From positions 3,534,001 to 3,598,000 of the forward strand of contig OZ241971.1 in the NCBI GenBank assembly GCA_965204155.1: a DNA stretch of 64,000 nt, given 5' to 3'. Below the pieces are notes generated by a model. It did not search any database. It was not told the DNA's origin and worked only from the letters and a program-made list of their open reading frames with translations. Position 1 is the first letter of the stretch, and each line of letters begins with the position of its first letter. Of this stretch, positions 47,668 to 56,592 are shown piece after piece. The stretch is from UBA6522 sp965204155 (GTDB lineage: Bacteria > Pseudomonadota > Gammaproteobacteria > Steroidobacterales > Rariloculaceae). A program made the position numbers and the translations under genes.

Positions 47668-50031
47668 TTGACGATTGAAATCGCTCTGGTGCTGACCATC
47701 CTCGGCGTCGCGCTGGTGCTGTTCGTCAGCGAGAAGGTGCGCATGGACGTCACCGCGCTCATCGTCCTGGGCGCGCTGGTCGTGACCGGCCTGGTTTCGC
47801 CCGAGGATGCGGTGGCCGGATTCTCCAACGGCGCCGTCATTGCCGTGTGGGCCATGTTCATCCTGAGCGACGGCCTGACCCGCACCGGCATCGCCAACGT
47901 TATCAGCCGAACTGTGCTCCGGTTTGCGGGCACCGGCCGGGGGACCATTACCGTGGTCATCATGCTCACCGGCGGCGTGTTGTCCGCGTTCATGAACAAC
48001 ATCGGCGTGGCGGCACTGATGCTGCCGGTGGTCATCGAGATTGCCCGGCGAACCCGGGTCCCGGCCTCCAAGCTGCTCATGCCGCTGGCCTACGGCTGCC
48101 TGCTGGGCGGGCTGACGACGCTGATCGGCACGCCGCCCAACCTGCTGATCGCCGGAGCGTTGCAGCAGGCCGGCGAGCCGTCCTTCGGCCTGTTCGACTT
48201 CACGCCCATCGGCGGCGGCGTGCTGGTCGCCGGGACGCTGTTCATCGCACTGCTGGGCCGTCACCTGCTGCCGAGCATCAAACGCGAGGATGAAACCCAG
48301 CGTCGCAGCCAGCGCAATCTGCGAACCCAGTACGGGCTGCATACGCGAGTGTTCGAGATGAGCGTGCCGCACGACTCAATTCTGGTCGGCAAGACGCTGG
48401 CCCAGAGCCGGATCGGCGTTGCGGCGGGCCTGATCGTCATCGCCCGGGAACAAGACAGCAAGATCGAACTCATGCCGTCGCGCCAGACGGTGCTCAAGGG
48501 CGGCGACAAGCTCGTGGTGCAGGGGCGGCTGGACCGGTTCCGCGAGTTTCAGCGCTGGAGCGAAGTGATCATCGAAAGGGAAGCACCGGTACTGGAAGGG
48601 TTGATGGAAGGCCAGGTGAAGCTGATGGAGGTGGTGGTCGAGGACGGCTCGCCGCTGGCCGGCAGTCTGCTGCGCCATTCGGAGTTCCGCAAGGCGTACG
48701 GCGCCAATGTGCTCGCCATCCGCCGCGGACGGTTGGTGCGCCGGTCCAATCTGGGAAACGTCCCGCTGCGGCCGGCGGACACGTTGCTGCTGCAGGCCAG
48801 GCCGGAAAGCGCGCTCGAGCTTGAGCATTCGCCCGACTTCGCCCATTGCCGCGAAGTCGACGAAGAGAAGCTTCGGGACACATATCAGCTCCAGGACTAC
48901 ATTTTCGTGGTGCGCATACCGCTCGAATCCCAGCTCTCGGGCGACACGCTGGAACGCAGCCGGCTCGGAGATGCTTTCGACTTCCGCCTTCTGGCGCTGT
49001 TCCGCGACGGCGACCTGAGCGTCATGCCGGAGCCGGACCAGCCACTCAGGGGCGGAGACATCCTGCTCATCCAGGGTCGCCAACAGGATCTCGACGTACT
49101 GCGGGGGCTGCAGGAACTGGAAGTTCAGCGGGGCGGACACACCCATCTGAACGCCTTCGAGTCGGATCGGCTCGGCCTCCTGGAAGCCACCCTGGAACCG
49201 CGCTCGGGCCTGGCGGGGCGGCCCCTGACCGAGATCAACTTCCGCGATACCTACGGGCTGGAACTGGTCGCCGTGTGGCGCCACGGCGAGTCCATTCGCT
49301 CCAATCTCGACCGGTTGAATCTGGAACACGGCGACGCCCTGCTCGTGCTCGGCCCCCGTGAGCGACTGATCGTGCTGGAACGCGACCCGGAGTTCATCAT
49401 CCTGACGCCGGTGACCCAGCGGGCACTGGACACCCGCCGGGCGCCCATTGCCGGGGGCATCATGCTGGGCGTGGTGTTGAGCGTGCTGGCCGGCTGGTTG
49501 CCGATCTATGTCGCCGCCGTCATCGGCGCCACGCTGATGGTGCTCAGCCAATGCCTGACGATGGAGGATGCCTACAGGGCCATCGATTGGCGCGCGATTT
49601 TCCTGATCGCCGGCATGCTTCCGCTGGGAACGGCCATGCTGGAGAGCGGCACGGCGGCGTATCTCGCCCAGTTGACGATGCAGTACGTCGGCCCGCTGGG
49701 TCCCTGGTGGGTCATTGGCGGGCTCTACATCATCACCGCCGCAGGCACCCTGATCATGCCCAACGCCGCGCTCGCGGTGGTGATTTCGCCCATTGTGCTC
49801 TCCGCATGCGCGGACCTGGGTATCGCGCCGCAGACGGCGATGATGGCAGTGGCGATGGCGGCGTCGGCCAGCTTCGCGAGCCCGATCTCGCATCCTGCGA
49901 ACCTCCTGGTGATGGGGCCCGGGGGGTATCGGTTCGGGGACTATCTCAGGCTTGGGCTGCCGTTGACGGTGGTGGTCTTTGTTACCGTGATGGTGCTGCT
50001 GCCGCTGATCTGGCCGTTGACGCCAGCGTGA
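47668..50031 (+). CDS. SLC13/DASS-type permease with four RCK_C (TrkA-C) domains
   Basis: A 787-residue inner-membrane transporter. Transmembrane helices occupy about 1-205 and 580-785, with the two SNT-like re-entrant motifs of the family (LSAFMNNIGVAALMLPVV; LIGTPPNLL; and near the end ISHPANLLVMGPGGY). The cytoplasmic insert between the halves contains four RCK_C-like domains in a row, beginning near SVPHDSILVGKTLAQSRIG, VVVEDGSPLAGSLLRHSEFR, VRIPLESQLSGDTLERSRLG and TLEPRSGLAGRPLTEINFR. Typical SLC13/TrkA-C proteins are near 600 residues with two. Substrate could be dicarboxylate, sulfate or another anion. It starts with TTG, 70 bases after the HAAS gene. Confidence 0.88.
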   Translation: MTIEIALVLTILGVALVLFVSEKVRMDVTALIVLGALVVTGLVSPEDAVAGFSNGAVIAVWAMFILSDGLTRTGIANVISRTVLRFAGTGRGTITVVIMLTGGVLSAFMNNIGVAALMLPVVIEIARRTRVPASKLLMPLAYGCLLGGLTTLIGTPPNLLIAGALQQAGEPSFGLFDFTPIGGGVLVAGTLFIALLGRHLLPSIKREDETQRRSQRNLRTQYGLHTRVFEMSVPHDSILVGKTLAQSRIGVAAGLIVIAREQDSKIELMPSRQTVLKGGDKLVVQGRLDRFREFQRWSEVIIEREAPVLEGLMEGQVKLMEVVVEDGSPLAGSLLRHSEFRKAYGANVLAIRRGRLVRRSNLGNVPLRPADTLLLQARPESALELEHSPDFAHCREVDEEKLRDTYQLQDYIFVVRIPLESQLSGDTLERSRLGDAFDFRLLALFRDGDLSVMPEPDQPLRGGDILLIQGRQQDLDVLRGLQELEVQRGGHTHLNAFESDRLGLLEATLEPRSGLAGRPLTEINFRDTYGLELVAVWRHGESIRSNLDRLNLEHGDALLVLGPRERLIVLERDPEFIILTPVTQRALDTRRAPIAGGIMLGVVLSVLAGWLPIYVAAVIGATLMVLSQCLTMEDAYRAIDWRAIFLIAGMLPLGTAMLESGTAAYLAQLTMQYVGPLGPWWVIGGLYIITAAGTLIMPNAALAVVISPIVLSACADLGIAPQTAMMAVAMAASASFASPISHPANLLVMGPGGYRFGDYLRLGLPLTVVVFVTVMVLLPLIWPLTPA

Positions 50032-50117
50032 TGCGGTGCTCGGGCGCAAGCTGATGCGATGTCGGAACGAGCCGATTCGGTGCTCGGGCGCAAGCTGATT
50101 CGGTGCCGGAACGAGCC
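50030..50117 (+). repeat. 44-bp tandem duplication downstream of the SLC13 gene
   Basis: Two adjacent 44-base copies (50030-50073 and 50074-50117) differ at only a handful of positions. The first starts in the SLC13 stop codon. Each contains GGTGCTCGGGCGCAAGCTGA and ends CGGAACGAGCC. Confidence 0.85.
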
Positions 50118-50128
50118 GGTTCCGGCAC
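50103..50128 (+). terminator. Strong hairpin after the SLC13 gene
   Basis: GTGCCGGAAC and GTTCCGGCAC form a perfect 10-bp stem around a 6-base loop, partly inside the second 44-bp repeat copy. No T-run follows, so it could stop transcription only weakly or mainly protect the 3' end. Confidence 0.4.
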
Positions 50129-50266
50129 AGACAGCGCTGCCGATGCATTTACCTGCATACGTATTCACGCACGATCGCCTATACACGCCCATCAACGCCC
50201 CTTAGGATTTTGTCGGTATGCAACCGCGGGGAGCACGGGTTGCACCTGGCATTCTGGAGGTATTGA

Positions 50267-51685
50267 ATGAATCGCACAGTTCCGGCGAATCTTCTCGCAA
50301 CAGTCCTGGTTCTGTTCCTGTCCGGTACCGCTTTCGCCCAGCGGCCGCCCAATATCGTTTTCCTGGTCGGTGACGATCATGGCTATCCGTACTATGGGTT
50401 CATGGGCGACGAGAACGTCGTCACCCCGTCGATGGATGCGCTTGCCGCGGGCGGGGTGACGTTTTCCCACGCCCATGTGACGGCGTCCTATTGCCGCCCG
50501 TCGCTGCGCACGATGATCACCGGATTGCACCCGGTCCAATATGTTCTGCGCGAGAACGAGATCGTCGAGCGCCGCCGCCAGGCGGACGCGAATTACGCTT
50601 CCCTGAGCGACGAGCAAAAGGGCTTGTGGGAGCAGGTCGAGAAGGCCGCCGCCATGCGCGAGTTCGACACGCTGCCGAAGTTGCTGGGCGAGGCGGGCTA
50701 CGTGAGCTGGCAAGGGGGCAAATGGTGGGAGAACACTTACCTCAACGGCCATTTCACCGAAGGCATGAGCGAGGGCTGGGACATGTCCGCCTACGGCGGG
50801 AACACGTTTTTCCAGGAGTTGATGGGCGCCGAAGGCAATGAACTCGTTCGCGAAACAATGGAACCGGTGTTCGACTTCATCGACCGGCACCGGGAACAGC
50901 CGTTCTTCATCTGGTTTGCGCCCTCGCTGCCGCACGTGCCGTTCGATGCGCCGTACACCTACAGGAAGTACTACCAGGACATGGACATCTCGGAGTCGGC
51001 CAAACTCTACTATGCCAACCTCACCTGGTGGGACCACGGTGTGGACAGGCTGATGGACCATGTCGAGAGCCGTGGACTCATGGAGGACACGGTGTTCGTC
51101 TTCATCAGCGACAACGGCTGGGAGCAGGACGCCGACGTCGAGTACCAGCAGGGCGAGAACGCGACCATCGCCGACAATCTTCTGCTTGGCAACGGCGGTC
51201 CCCTGGGCAAGAACGGACTCTATGACCAGTCCTTCCGCTCGCCGCTCATCTTCTACTGGAAGGACCGGATAGGGCGCTCCTTCAACAACTCGAGCCTGGT
51301 CTCGTCCATGGATATCGTCCCGACGATCCTGGACCTGGCGGGCGTTGCGATTCCGGCAGGACTGCCGGGGTATTCGTTACTGCCGCTGATCGAGGGGCGC
51401 TCGATGCCGGAGCGGTCGTATCTCGTGGGTTATTCGGACAATCGGCGTTCGATGACCACACCCATGGGCGAGCGGGCCGAGGGATACTACGTGCGAACCC
51501 ACCGCTGGCAGTTCCTCTGGTACGCGGATACCGACGAGATGGTCCTCTACGACGTCACCGTCGACCGCCGGGCCGAAAACAACCTCGTGGACGAATATCC
51601 CGATCTCGTGGCCGAGTTTCAGGGACTTATCGAGGACTGGAAGCAGGACATGGGCGTTACAGGTCCTATCGCAATCTACGAATGA
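50267..51685 (+). CDS. Secreted sulfatase (arylsulfatase-like, S1 family)
   Basis: A 472-residue sulfatase with signal peptide to TAFAQ. Metal-binding Asp pair at D36-D37 (FLVGDDHGYPYYGFMG); the formylglycine Cys is C76 in SYCRPSLRTMITG, where the usual C-x-P-S-R has Leu at the fifth position and Arg at the sixth. Downstream metal site in VFVFISDNGWEQ and Lys in GPLGKNGLYDQSFRSPLIFY. It should hydrolyse a sulfate ester in the periplasm or outside the cell once a formylglycine-generating enzyme has matured the Cys; none is encoded here. The GH13 gene is 360 bases downstream on the same strand. Confidence 0.87.
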   Translation: MNRTVPANLLATVLVLFLSGTAFAQRPPNIVFLVGDDHGYPYYGFMGDENVVTPSMDALAAGGVTFSHAHVTASYCRPSLRTMITGLHPVQYVLRENEIVERRRQADANYASLSDEQKGLWEQVEKAAAMREFDTLPKLLGEAGYVSWQGGKWWENTYLNGHFTEGMSEGWDMSAYGGNTFFQELMGAEGNELVRETMEPVFDFIDRHREQPFFIWFAPSLPHVPFDAPYTYRKYYQDMDISESAKLYYANLTWWDHGVDRLMDHVESRGLMEDTVFVFISDNGWEQDADVEYQQGENATIADNLLLGNGGPLGKNGLYDQSFRSPLIFYWKDRIGRSFNNSSLVSSMDIVPTILDLAGVAIPAGLPGYSLLPLIEGRSMPERSYLVGYSDNRRSMTTPMGERAEGYYVRTHRWQFLWYADTDEMVLYDVTVDRRAENNLVDEYPDLVAEFQGLIEDWKQDMGVTGPIAIYE

Positions 51686-52045
51686 GTTGCGCGCGCGGAT
51701 CGGGTCGACGGCCAATGCACCAACTTGATCGGCGATAGTTTTTTCTCGGTCTTGCATCGAGCCTCGCGCTGCCTCTGTGCGTCGCTTCCCAGGCGTATCG
51801 GTACTTCATTCATGATCTTGGGCGAATCGAGCTCGGCCCTGCCGGAAGACAAGGCCCGGTCACCCGGCGATTCAATATCACGCGCTATGAATACGATTGC
51901 AGCATCGTCGCCGCTCTTCTTTTTTGCCCTAAACTTTGGCCGGATACGATTGAGTCATCGCGAGAATGAGTCGAAACGCCCTGGACAGACGTGTCGTCTG
52001 CACCCGTATTTGCGTCGGTCGACGTAACCTCAGGGGTATGCTGCC
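51686..52045. other. 360-base intergenic region upstream of the GH13 gene
   Basis: No credible coding frame: the small open frames have no ribosome site or recognisable product. It contains a T6 run at about 51738 without a clear stem, moderately AT-rich sequence around 51880-51970, and the CAGACGTGTCGTCTG dyad near the GH13 start. It probably holds the sulfatase 3' end and the GH13 promoter. Confidence 0.5.
51986..52000. promoter_or_regulatory. Possible LacI-family operator upstream of the GH13 gene
   Basis: CAGACG-TGT-CGTCTG is a perfect 6-bp-arm dyad 45 bases before the GH13 GTG. The LacI-type regulator encoded just downstream is the obvious candidate to bind it, although LacI sites usually have an even centre. 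Confidence 0.3.
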
Positions 52046-53677
52046 GTGAGCGACTGGTGGCGCAATGCCGTCATTTACCAGATCTATCCGCGCAGTTTCC
52101 AGGATAGCAACGGCAATGGCACGGGCGATCTGAAGGGTATCACCACCCGACTGGATTACATTCAGTCGCTGGGCGTAGACGCGATCTGGATTTCGCCCTT
52201 CTTCAAGTCGCCGATGAAGGACTTCGGTTACGACGTCAGCGACCACCGCGCGGTCGATCCGCTGTTCGGGGAACTGGAAGACTTCGACAGACTGCTTGAG
52301 GAAGCGCACCGGCATGGTATCCGGGTCATCATCGATCAGGTCCTGAGTCACAGTTCGGATCGCCATCCGTGGTTTCTGGAAAGCCGTGAGGGGCGCAATA
52401 ACGACAAGGCCGACTGGTATGTCTGGGCCGATCCCAGGCCCGATGGCAGTCCGCCCAACAACTGGCTTTCGGTATTCGGGGGCGTCGCCTGGCAGTGGGA
52501 GCCGCGCCGCGGCCAGTACTACCTGCACAATTTTCTCGCCAGCCAGCCGGATCTCAACTGCCATAACCCGGACGTCAGGCAGGCCGGCTTGAGCAATCTG
52601 GAGTTCTGGCTGAAGCGAGGCGTGGACGGGTTTCGCCTGGATGCGGTGAACTTCTGCATGCACGATCCGCAGTTCCGAGATAATCCCGCCAAGTCCGTCG
52701 CCGAGAACGAGTTTCTCACCGGCGGCGAGATCGGATCTCCCTATTCCATGCAGGAGCATCGCTACGACCATACGCATCCGGACAACCTGCTGTTCATGGA
52801 AGAAATCCGGCGTTTGCTGGATCGATACGACGCAGTGGCCCTGGGCGAAATCGGCTCGGAACGCTCGATGGAGGTCATCGGCGAATACACGCGCGGCAAC
52901 AGCCGCCTGCACATGGCCTACAGTTTCGATCTGATGGGACCCGACGGTTCGGCAAGTTACATCAAGAAGACCCTGGAATCCCTGCAGCGCAAGGCCCGGG
53001 ACGGCTGGTGCTGCCTGGCGATCGGCAACCACGACGTGCAACGTGTCGCAAGCCGATGGACCGGCAATGAGCCGGATACGGAGTCGGCCAAACTGTTCTC
53101 GATTCTGTTGAGTTGCCTGAGGGGCAGCGTATGCATCTATCAGGGCGACGAGCTCGGGTTGCCAGAGGCCGAAGTGCCGTTCGAGCATCTGCAGGACCCC
53201 TACGGCATCAACTTCTGGCCCGCCTACAAGGGCAGGGATGGGTGCCGAACGCCGATGCCATGGCGCCGGGACGCACCGAATGCCGGGTTCTCAAGCGCGA
53301 CGCCCTGGCTGCCCGTGGACGCGCGTCACTTTGCCTTGGCTGCAGACCGCCAAACCGGGGATTCGGATTCCGTTTATGAGTGCGTCCGGGACTTCCTCCA
53401 CTTCCGAAAGCGGCAACCGGCGCTGTTACATGGCGACCTCAACTTCCTCCCCGTGCGTCACAATGTACTGACCTACACGAGATCCACGGACGGCCAGACC
53501 CTGTTGCTGTCCTTCAATCTCGACGGCGAGCAGCGTCGTATCGATCGGAGCGACCTGGACCACTTCAATGGTGCGCGCCTGGAGAAACTCGACGGATTCA
53601 AGGCACCGCAGGGCGCGATCGCCGGCGAAGCACTCTTGCTGCCGCCGCGCTCCATGTTGATTGCGGAGGTCCGTTAA
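52046..53677 (+). CDS. Alpha-glucosidase, glycoside hydrolase family 13
   Basis: A 543-residue cytoplasmic GH13 enzyme cleaving terminal alpha-1,4-glucosides of maltodextrins. Start WWRNAVIYQIYPRSFQDSNGNGTGDLKGI (family region 0), VIIDQVLSHSSDRHPWF (region I), GFRLDAVNF with nucleophile Asp, VALGEIGSER with acid/base Glu, and AIGNHDVQRVASRW with the third Asp. The layout matches Xanthomonas and Caulobacter GH13_23 glucosidases. There is no signal peptide. It starts with GTG and is convergent with, and overlaps by four bases, the LacI regulator gene. It likely works downstream of the TonB receptor/GH97 pair 6-10 kb away. Confidence 0.9.
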   Translation: MSDWWRNAVIYQIYPRSFQDSNGNGTGDLKGITTRLDYIQSLGVDAIWISPFFKSPMKDFGYDVSDHRAVDPLFGELEDFDRLLEEAHRHGIRVIIDQVLSHSSDRHPWFLESREGRNNDKADWYVWADPRPDGSPPNNWLSVFGGVAWQWEPRRGQYYLHNFLASQPDLNCHNPDVRQAGLSNLEFWLKRGVDGFRLDAVNFCMHDPQFRDNPAKSVAENEFLTGGEIGSPYSMQEHRYDHTHPDNLLFMEEIRRLLDRYDAVALGEIGSERSMEVIGEYTRGNSRLHMAYSFDLMGPDGSASYIKKTLESLQRKARDGWCCLAIGNHDVQRVASRWTGNEPDTESAKLFSILLSCLRGSVCIYQGDELGLPEAEVPFEHLQDPYGINFWPAYKGRDGCRTPMPWRRDAPNAGFSSATPWLPVDARHFALAADRQTGDSDSVYECVRDFLHFRKRQPALLHGDLNFLPVRHNVLTYTRSTDGQTLLLSFNLDGEQRRIDRSDLDHFNGARLEKLDGFKAPQGAIAGEALLLPPRSMLIAEVR

Positions 53678-54753
53678 GCCAGTTTCGAGGATATTCGCTG
53701 TCTGCTGGTATCCAGGCGGGTCCTGTCCGAGCTTTCGGTTCTCCTCGGGCCGCACGATTCGCGCACGACCAGTTCCGGCTGGACGAGTTGCGATTCGACA
53801 TAGTCCCCCCGGATCAGCCGTAGCAGCGTATCCACCATCACTTCGCCTGCCTTGACGGTATTCTGTCGAATGGTCGTCAACGCCGGCGACATGTGCGTTG
53901 CCGAGGGAATGTTGTCGAACCCCACGACCGACACATCCCCCGGCACGCTCAGGCCCTGCTCCTGAAGTGCATGGATGGCGCCCAGCGCAGTCAGGTCGCT
54001 GCAGCAGAAGACGGCGCTGAAGTCCTCGCCGCGGGCAATCAGTTGCCGCGCGGCCAGATGGCCGGTGTGCGTGGATGAGAGTGACGAAGCCTGGAGTCGG
54101 GGGTCTGCACGCAGTCCTGCCTGTCTCAATGCTGCACAGTGTCCCCGGTAGCGGTCCTGGAATTCCGGGCAGTCATCGGAAATGTCGCCGAGATAGGCGA
54201 TGCGGGTATGGCCGAGTTCCAGCAGGTATCGGGTCGCGAGGTAGCCGCCGCGCCGATTGTCGCAGCCGACGAAGTGACCGGGCTGGCCCTCGATGACGGG
54301 ACCCCAGGTCAATACATGGGCATCGTCGAGCAATTCGATCTTGCGGATGTAGTCGGTGTAACCGCCATAGCCCAGCAGGATGATGCCTTCGGCCTTGTTG
54401 CTGTTCTCGTAGTCGACGATCCAGTTCTTGCTCAGTTGCTGGAATGACAGCAGTACGTCGTAGTTCCTGGCCGCCGCCGCTCTCGTGATGCTGGCCAGCA
54501 TGGACACGAAGAAAGGATTGATGTCGGAGTCCATCCCCGACTCCTCGTGCACCAGCATGGCGATGGTGCGGCTGTCCTGCGAGCGCAGGGTGCTGGCGCT
54601 GCGGTCTACCTTGTAGTTGTGCTCCCTGGCAATCCGTTGGATTCTGCGCCGGGTGTCGGGATTGACCAGCGGACTCTTGCGCAGGGCGCGGGAGACGGTG
54701 GACTGGGAAACGCCCGCCAGCTCCGCGATTTCAAGCGAGGTCACCTTGTGCAT
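53674..54753 (-). CDS. LacI family transcriptional regulator
   Basis: A 359-residue LacI/GalR regulator. DNA-binding headpiece VTSLEIAELAGVSQSTVSRALRKSPLVNPDTRRRIQRIAREHNY with the hinge after it, then a periplasmic-binding-protein-like sugar-sensing core (TIAMLVHEESGMDSDINPFF, GHTRIAYLGD, AVFCCSDLTALGAIHALQEQG, VSVVGFDNIPSATHMSPALTTIRQN). It ends in the GH13 stop region, so both genes are convergent. It most likely represses the alpha-glucoside genes around it, with maltose or a related sugar as inducer, by analogy with other proteobacterial GH13-linked LacI proteins. Confidence 0.9.
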   Translation of the reverse strand: MHKVTSLEIAELAGVSQSTVSRALRKSPLVNPDTRRRIQRIAREHNYKVDRSASTLRSQDSRTIAMLVHEESGMDSDINPFFVSMLASITRAAAARNYDVLLSFQQLSKNWIVDYENSNKAEGIILLGYGGYTDYIRKIELLDDAHVLTWGPVIEGQPGHFVGCDNRRGGYLATRYLLELGHTRIAYLGDISDDCPEFQDRYRGHCAALRQAGLRADPRLQASSLSSTHTGHLAARQLIARGEDFSAVFCCSDLTALGAIHALQEQGLSVPGDVSVVGFDNIPSATHMSPALTTIRQNTVKAGEVMVDTLLRLIRGDYVESQLVQPELVVRESCGPRRTESSDRTRLDTSRQRISSKLA

Positions 54754-54931
54754 GCCACGGCCTCATGCCAAAGCCCGACGGTACCAGAATTGCGGCAGCA
54801 GGTCCCGCGCTGCGCACGCCGGCACGGGGGCGATGCGAGCCGATGGTCGCGCCTGTGCCCAGCGGCTCGCCCGCGCGCCCCGACGCCGGGGCGATGCCCC
54901 GTCTCGACGAGAGATCGCCGGCCCGATGCGA

Positions 54932-56473
54932 TTACTCGCCGGCCGGTGTGCCGGTCAGTGTCGGAACTCTTGGTGCAAACCCGCCGATCTGATCGATATC
55001 GAGGGCGAGGCTCTCTTCACTGAACCGCAACGTGAGGGTGGCGACCCGCGGAGTCTCCGTATAGGCAAGGCGAAATGTGTACTCGTCCGTGCCGGTCCAG
55101 GCTCCGGCGGCCGCCATGCGGTGACCTTCGCCCTGATCTTCGCCCAGCAGCGCACCGGCGGCGCCCGGAAACAGGCCGGTACGGCCGGCGGCCCAGGCCC
55201 CGTCGCCGATGGCGATCTCGTGGTCGCCGGTCGGCGTCGTGATAACGACCATTGTCTGGTCGTCCTGGTTCTCCAGGGCCAGCGCCTCGATGTCGAAATC
55301 GTTTTCCTCGAATTGCCAGGAGCGTCCCAGCCATTCCTGGTTACCGTCAGCGGCCGGATCGGCGGCCGGCACACGGATCGACAGGTTGTTCAGTTGCTCG
55401 CGAAGGCGCTCCGCTTCAGCCGGATTGTCATCGAGCGGTTCGTCTTGCAGGGCCGGCACCAGGCGGTCCCAGACGATGCTCATGATTTCGCCCATCTGCG
55501 CAGTACCGCTGGTGGTCGCGACGACGGCGTCGTGCTCGGGGAGGACTATCGCGAACTGGCCGCCGGCGCCGTCGCCCCGGTAACCGTGGCGGCTGCGCCA
55601 GAACTGGTAGCCGTATCCCTGGTCCCAGTCGCCTTCGGGATTGCTGCCGTTGGAGGTCTGCCGGCTGGTGGCCTGCTCCACCCACTCGGCGGGCAGCAGT
55701 TGTTCGCCTTCCCACATGCCCTGCTGCAGATAAAGCTGCCCGAAACGGGCGATCGACTCCGTCGTGATGCTCAGCCCGAAGCCGCCGTGCGCTACCCCCT
55801 CGGCATCCGTGCTCCAGGTCGCATCCTCAATTTCCAGCGGGTCCAGCAGCCGCGGGCGCAGATAGTCCAGCAGGTTCTCCCCGGTGAGCTCTTGGACAAT
55901 CGCCGACAGCATGTACGAGGCGGGCGTATTGTAGTTGAAGTGCGTGCCCGGCTTGTGGGCCACGGGAAGATTCAGAAAGGCTTCCGGCAGATGCGAGGTG
56001 GAGTCGAACGAAAACGCACGCAGATCCTCCCCTATGTGACCGGTCGACATGGTCAGCAGATCGCTGACGCGCATGGCCTCCAACTGCCAGGTCGGTTCCT
56101 CGGGCACCGCATCGGGAAAGAAGGAGATGACCTGGTCATGAACGCTCAGGTGTCCCTCGGCGATGGCGAGGCCGATGCCGGTCGAGGCGAAACTCTTGCT
56201 CAGGGAGAACAGCGAGTGGATGAACTCGGGGCGGTAGGGTTCCCACCAGCCCTCGGCCACGACGTGACCGTGGCGCAGGACCATCAGGCCGTGCACGTCC
56301 TCGATTTCGGTGTCCAGCGCGGCAACGAAATCGGCGACCGCGGCGGAGTCGATGCCCTGTTGCTCCGGCGTGCTGCGGGGCAACTCGGCAGCCATCAATG
56401 ACTGGGCCGCGAGGGCCCATATTGCGAGACAGGCGGATGCGGTTGTCCAAAGAGCTCGGGTTATTTTGATCAT
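54932..56473 (-). CDS. Exported serine hydrolase, class C beta-lactamase-like fold
   Basis: A 513-residue secreted protein. Signal peptide MIKITRALWTTASACLAIWALAAQSLMAA; penicillin-binding-protein-like domain from about 35 to 360 with nucleophile Ser in FSLSKSFAST (SxxK), the Tyr motif region HFNYNTPASYML, and the third motif probably around HGYRGDGAGGQFAIV (no KTG). A C-terminal domain of about 130 residues (beta-rich, WLGRSWQFEENDF onward) is of the lipocalin-like type fused to some esterases. Substrate could be an ester, a D-amino peptide or a lactone. The ATG at 56473 is chosen for the signal peptide; upstream in-frame starts are not hydrophobic. It lies 119 bases downstream of a sulfatase on the same strand. 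Confidence 0.78.
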   Translation of the reverse strand: MIKITRALWTTASACLAIWALAAQSLMAAELPRSTPEQQGIDSAAVADFVAALDTEIEDVHGLMVLRHGHVVAEGWWEPYRPEFIHSLFSLSKSFASTGIGLAIAEGHLSVHDQVISFFPDAVPEEPTWQLEAMRVSDLLTMSTGHIGEDLRAFSFDSTSHLPEAFLNLPVAHKPGTHFNYNTPASYMLSAIVQELTGENLLDYLRPRLLDPLEIEDATWSTDAEGVAHGGFGLSITTESIARFGQLYLQQGMWEGEQLLPAEWVEQATSRQTSNGSNPEGDWDQGYGYQFWRSRHGYRGDGAGGQFAIVLPEHDAVVATTSGTAQMGEIMSIVWDRLVPALQDEPLDDNPAEAERLREQLNNLSIRVPAADPAADGNQEWLGRSWQFEENDFDIEALALENQDDQTMVVITTPTGDHEIAIGDGAWAAGRTGLFPGAAGALLGEDQGEGHRMAAAGAWTGTDEYTFRLAYTETPRVATLTLRFSEESLALDIDQIGGFAPRVPTLTGTPAGE

Positions 56474-56592
56474 TGCGTTCACCGGTTTACTTGAACTGGT
56501 TTGTTTGTGCGAATTTCGGCATTGGCGGTGGGACCATCGGCCCGGAGTGGGGTGCATCTATCGGCTACGAGACGCATCGCCAGTGTTCTTTC

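Noticed and set aside
51725..52027. Small plus-strand frame in the gap before the GH13 gene
   Set aside because: No ribosome site, no domain, serine/arginine-rich composition typical of random frames.
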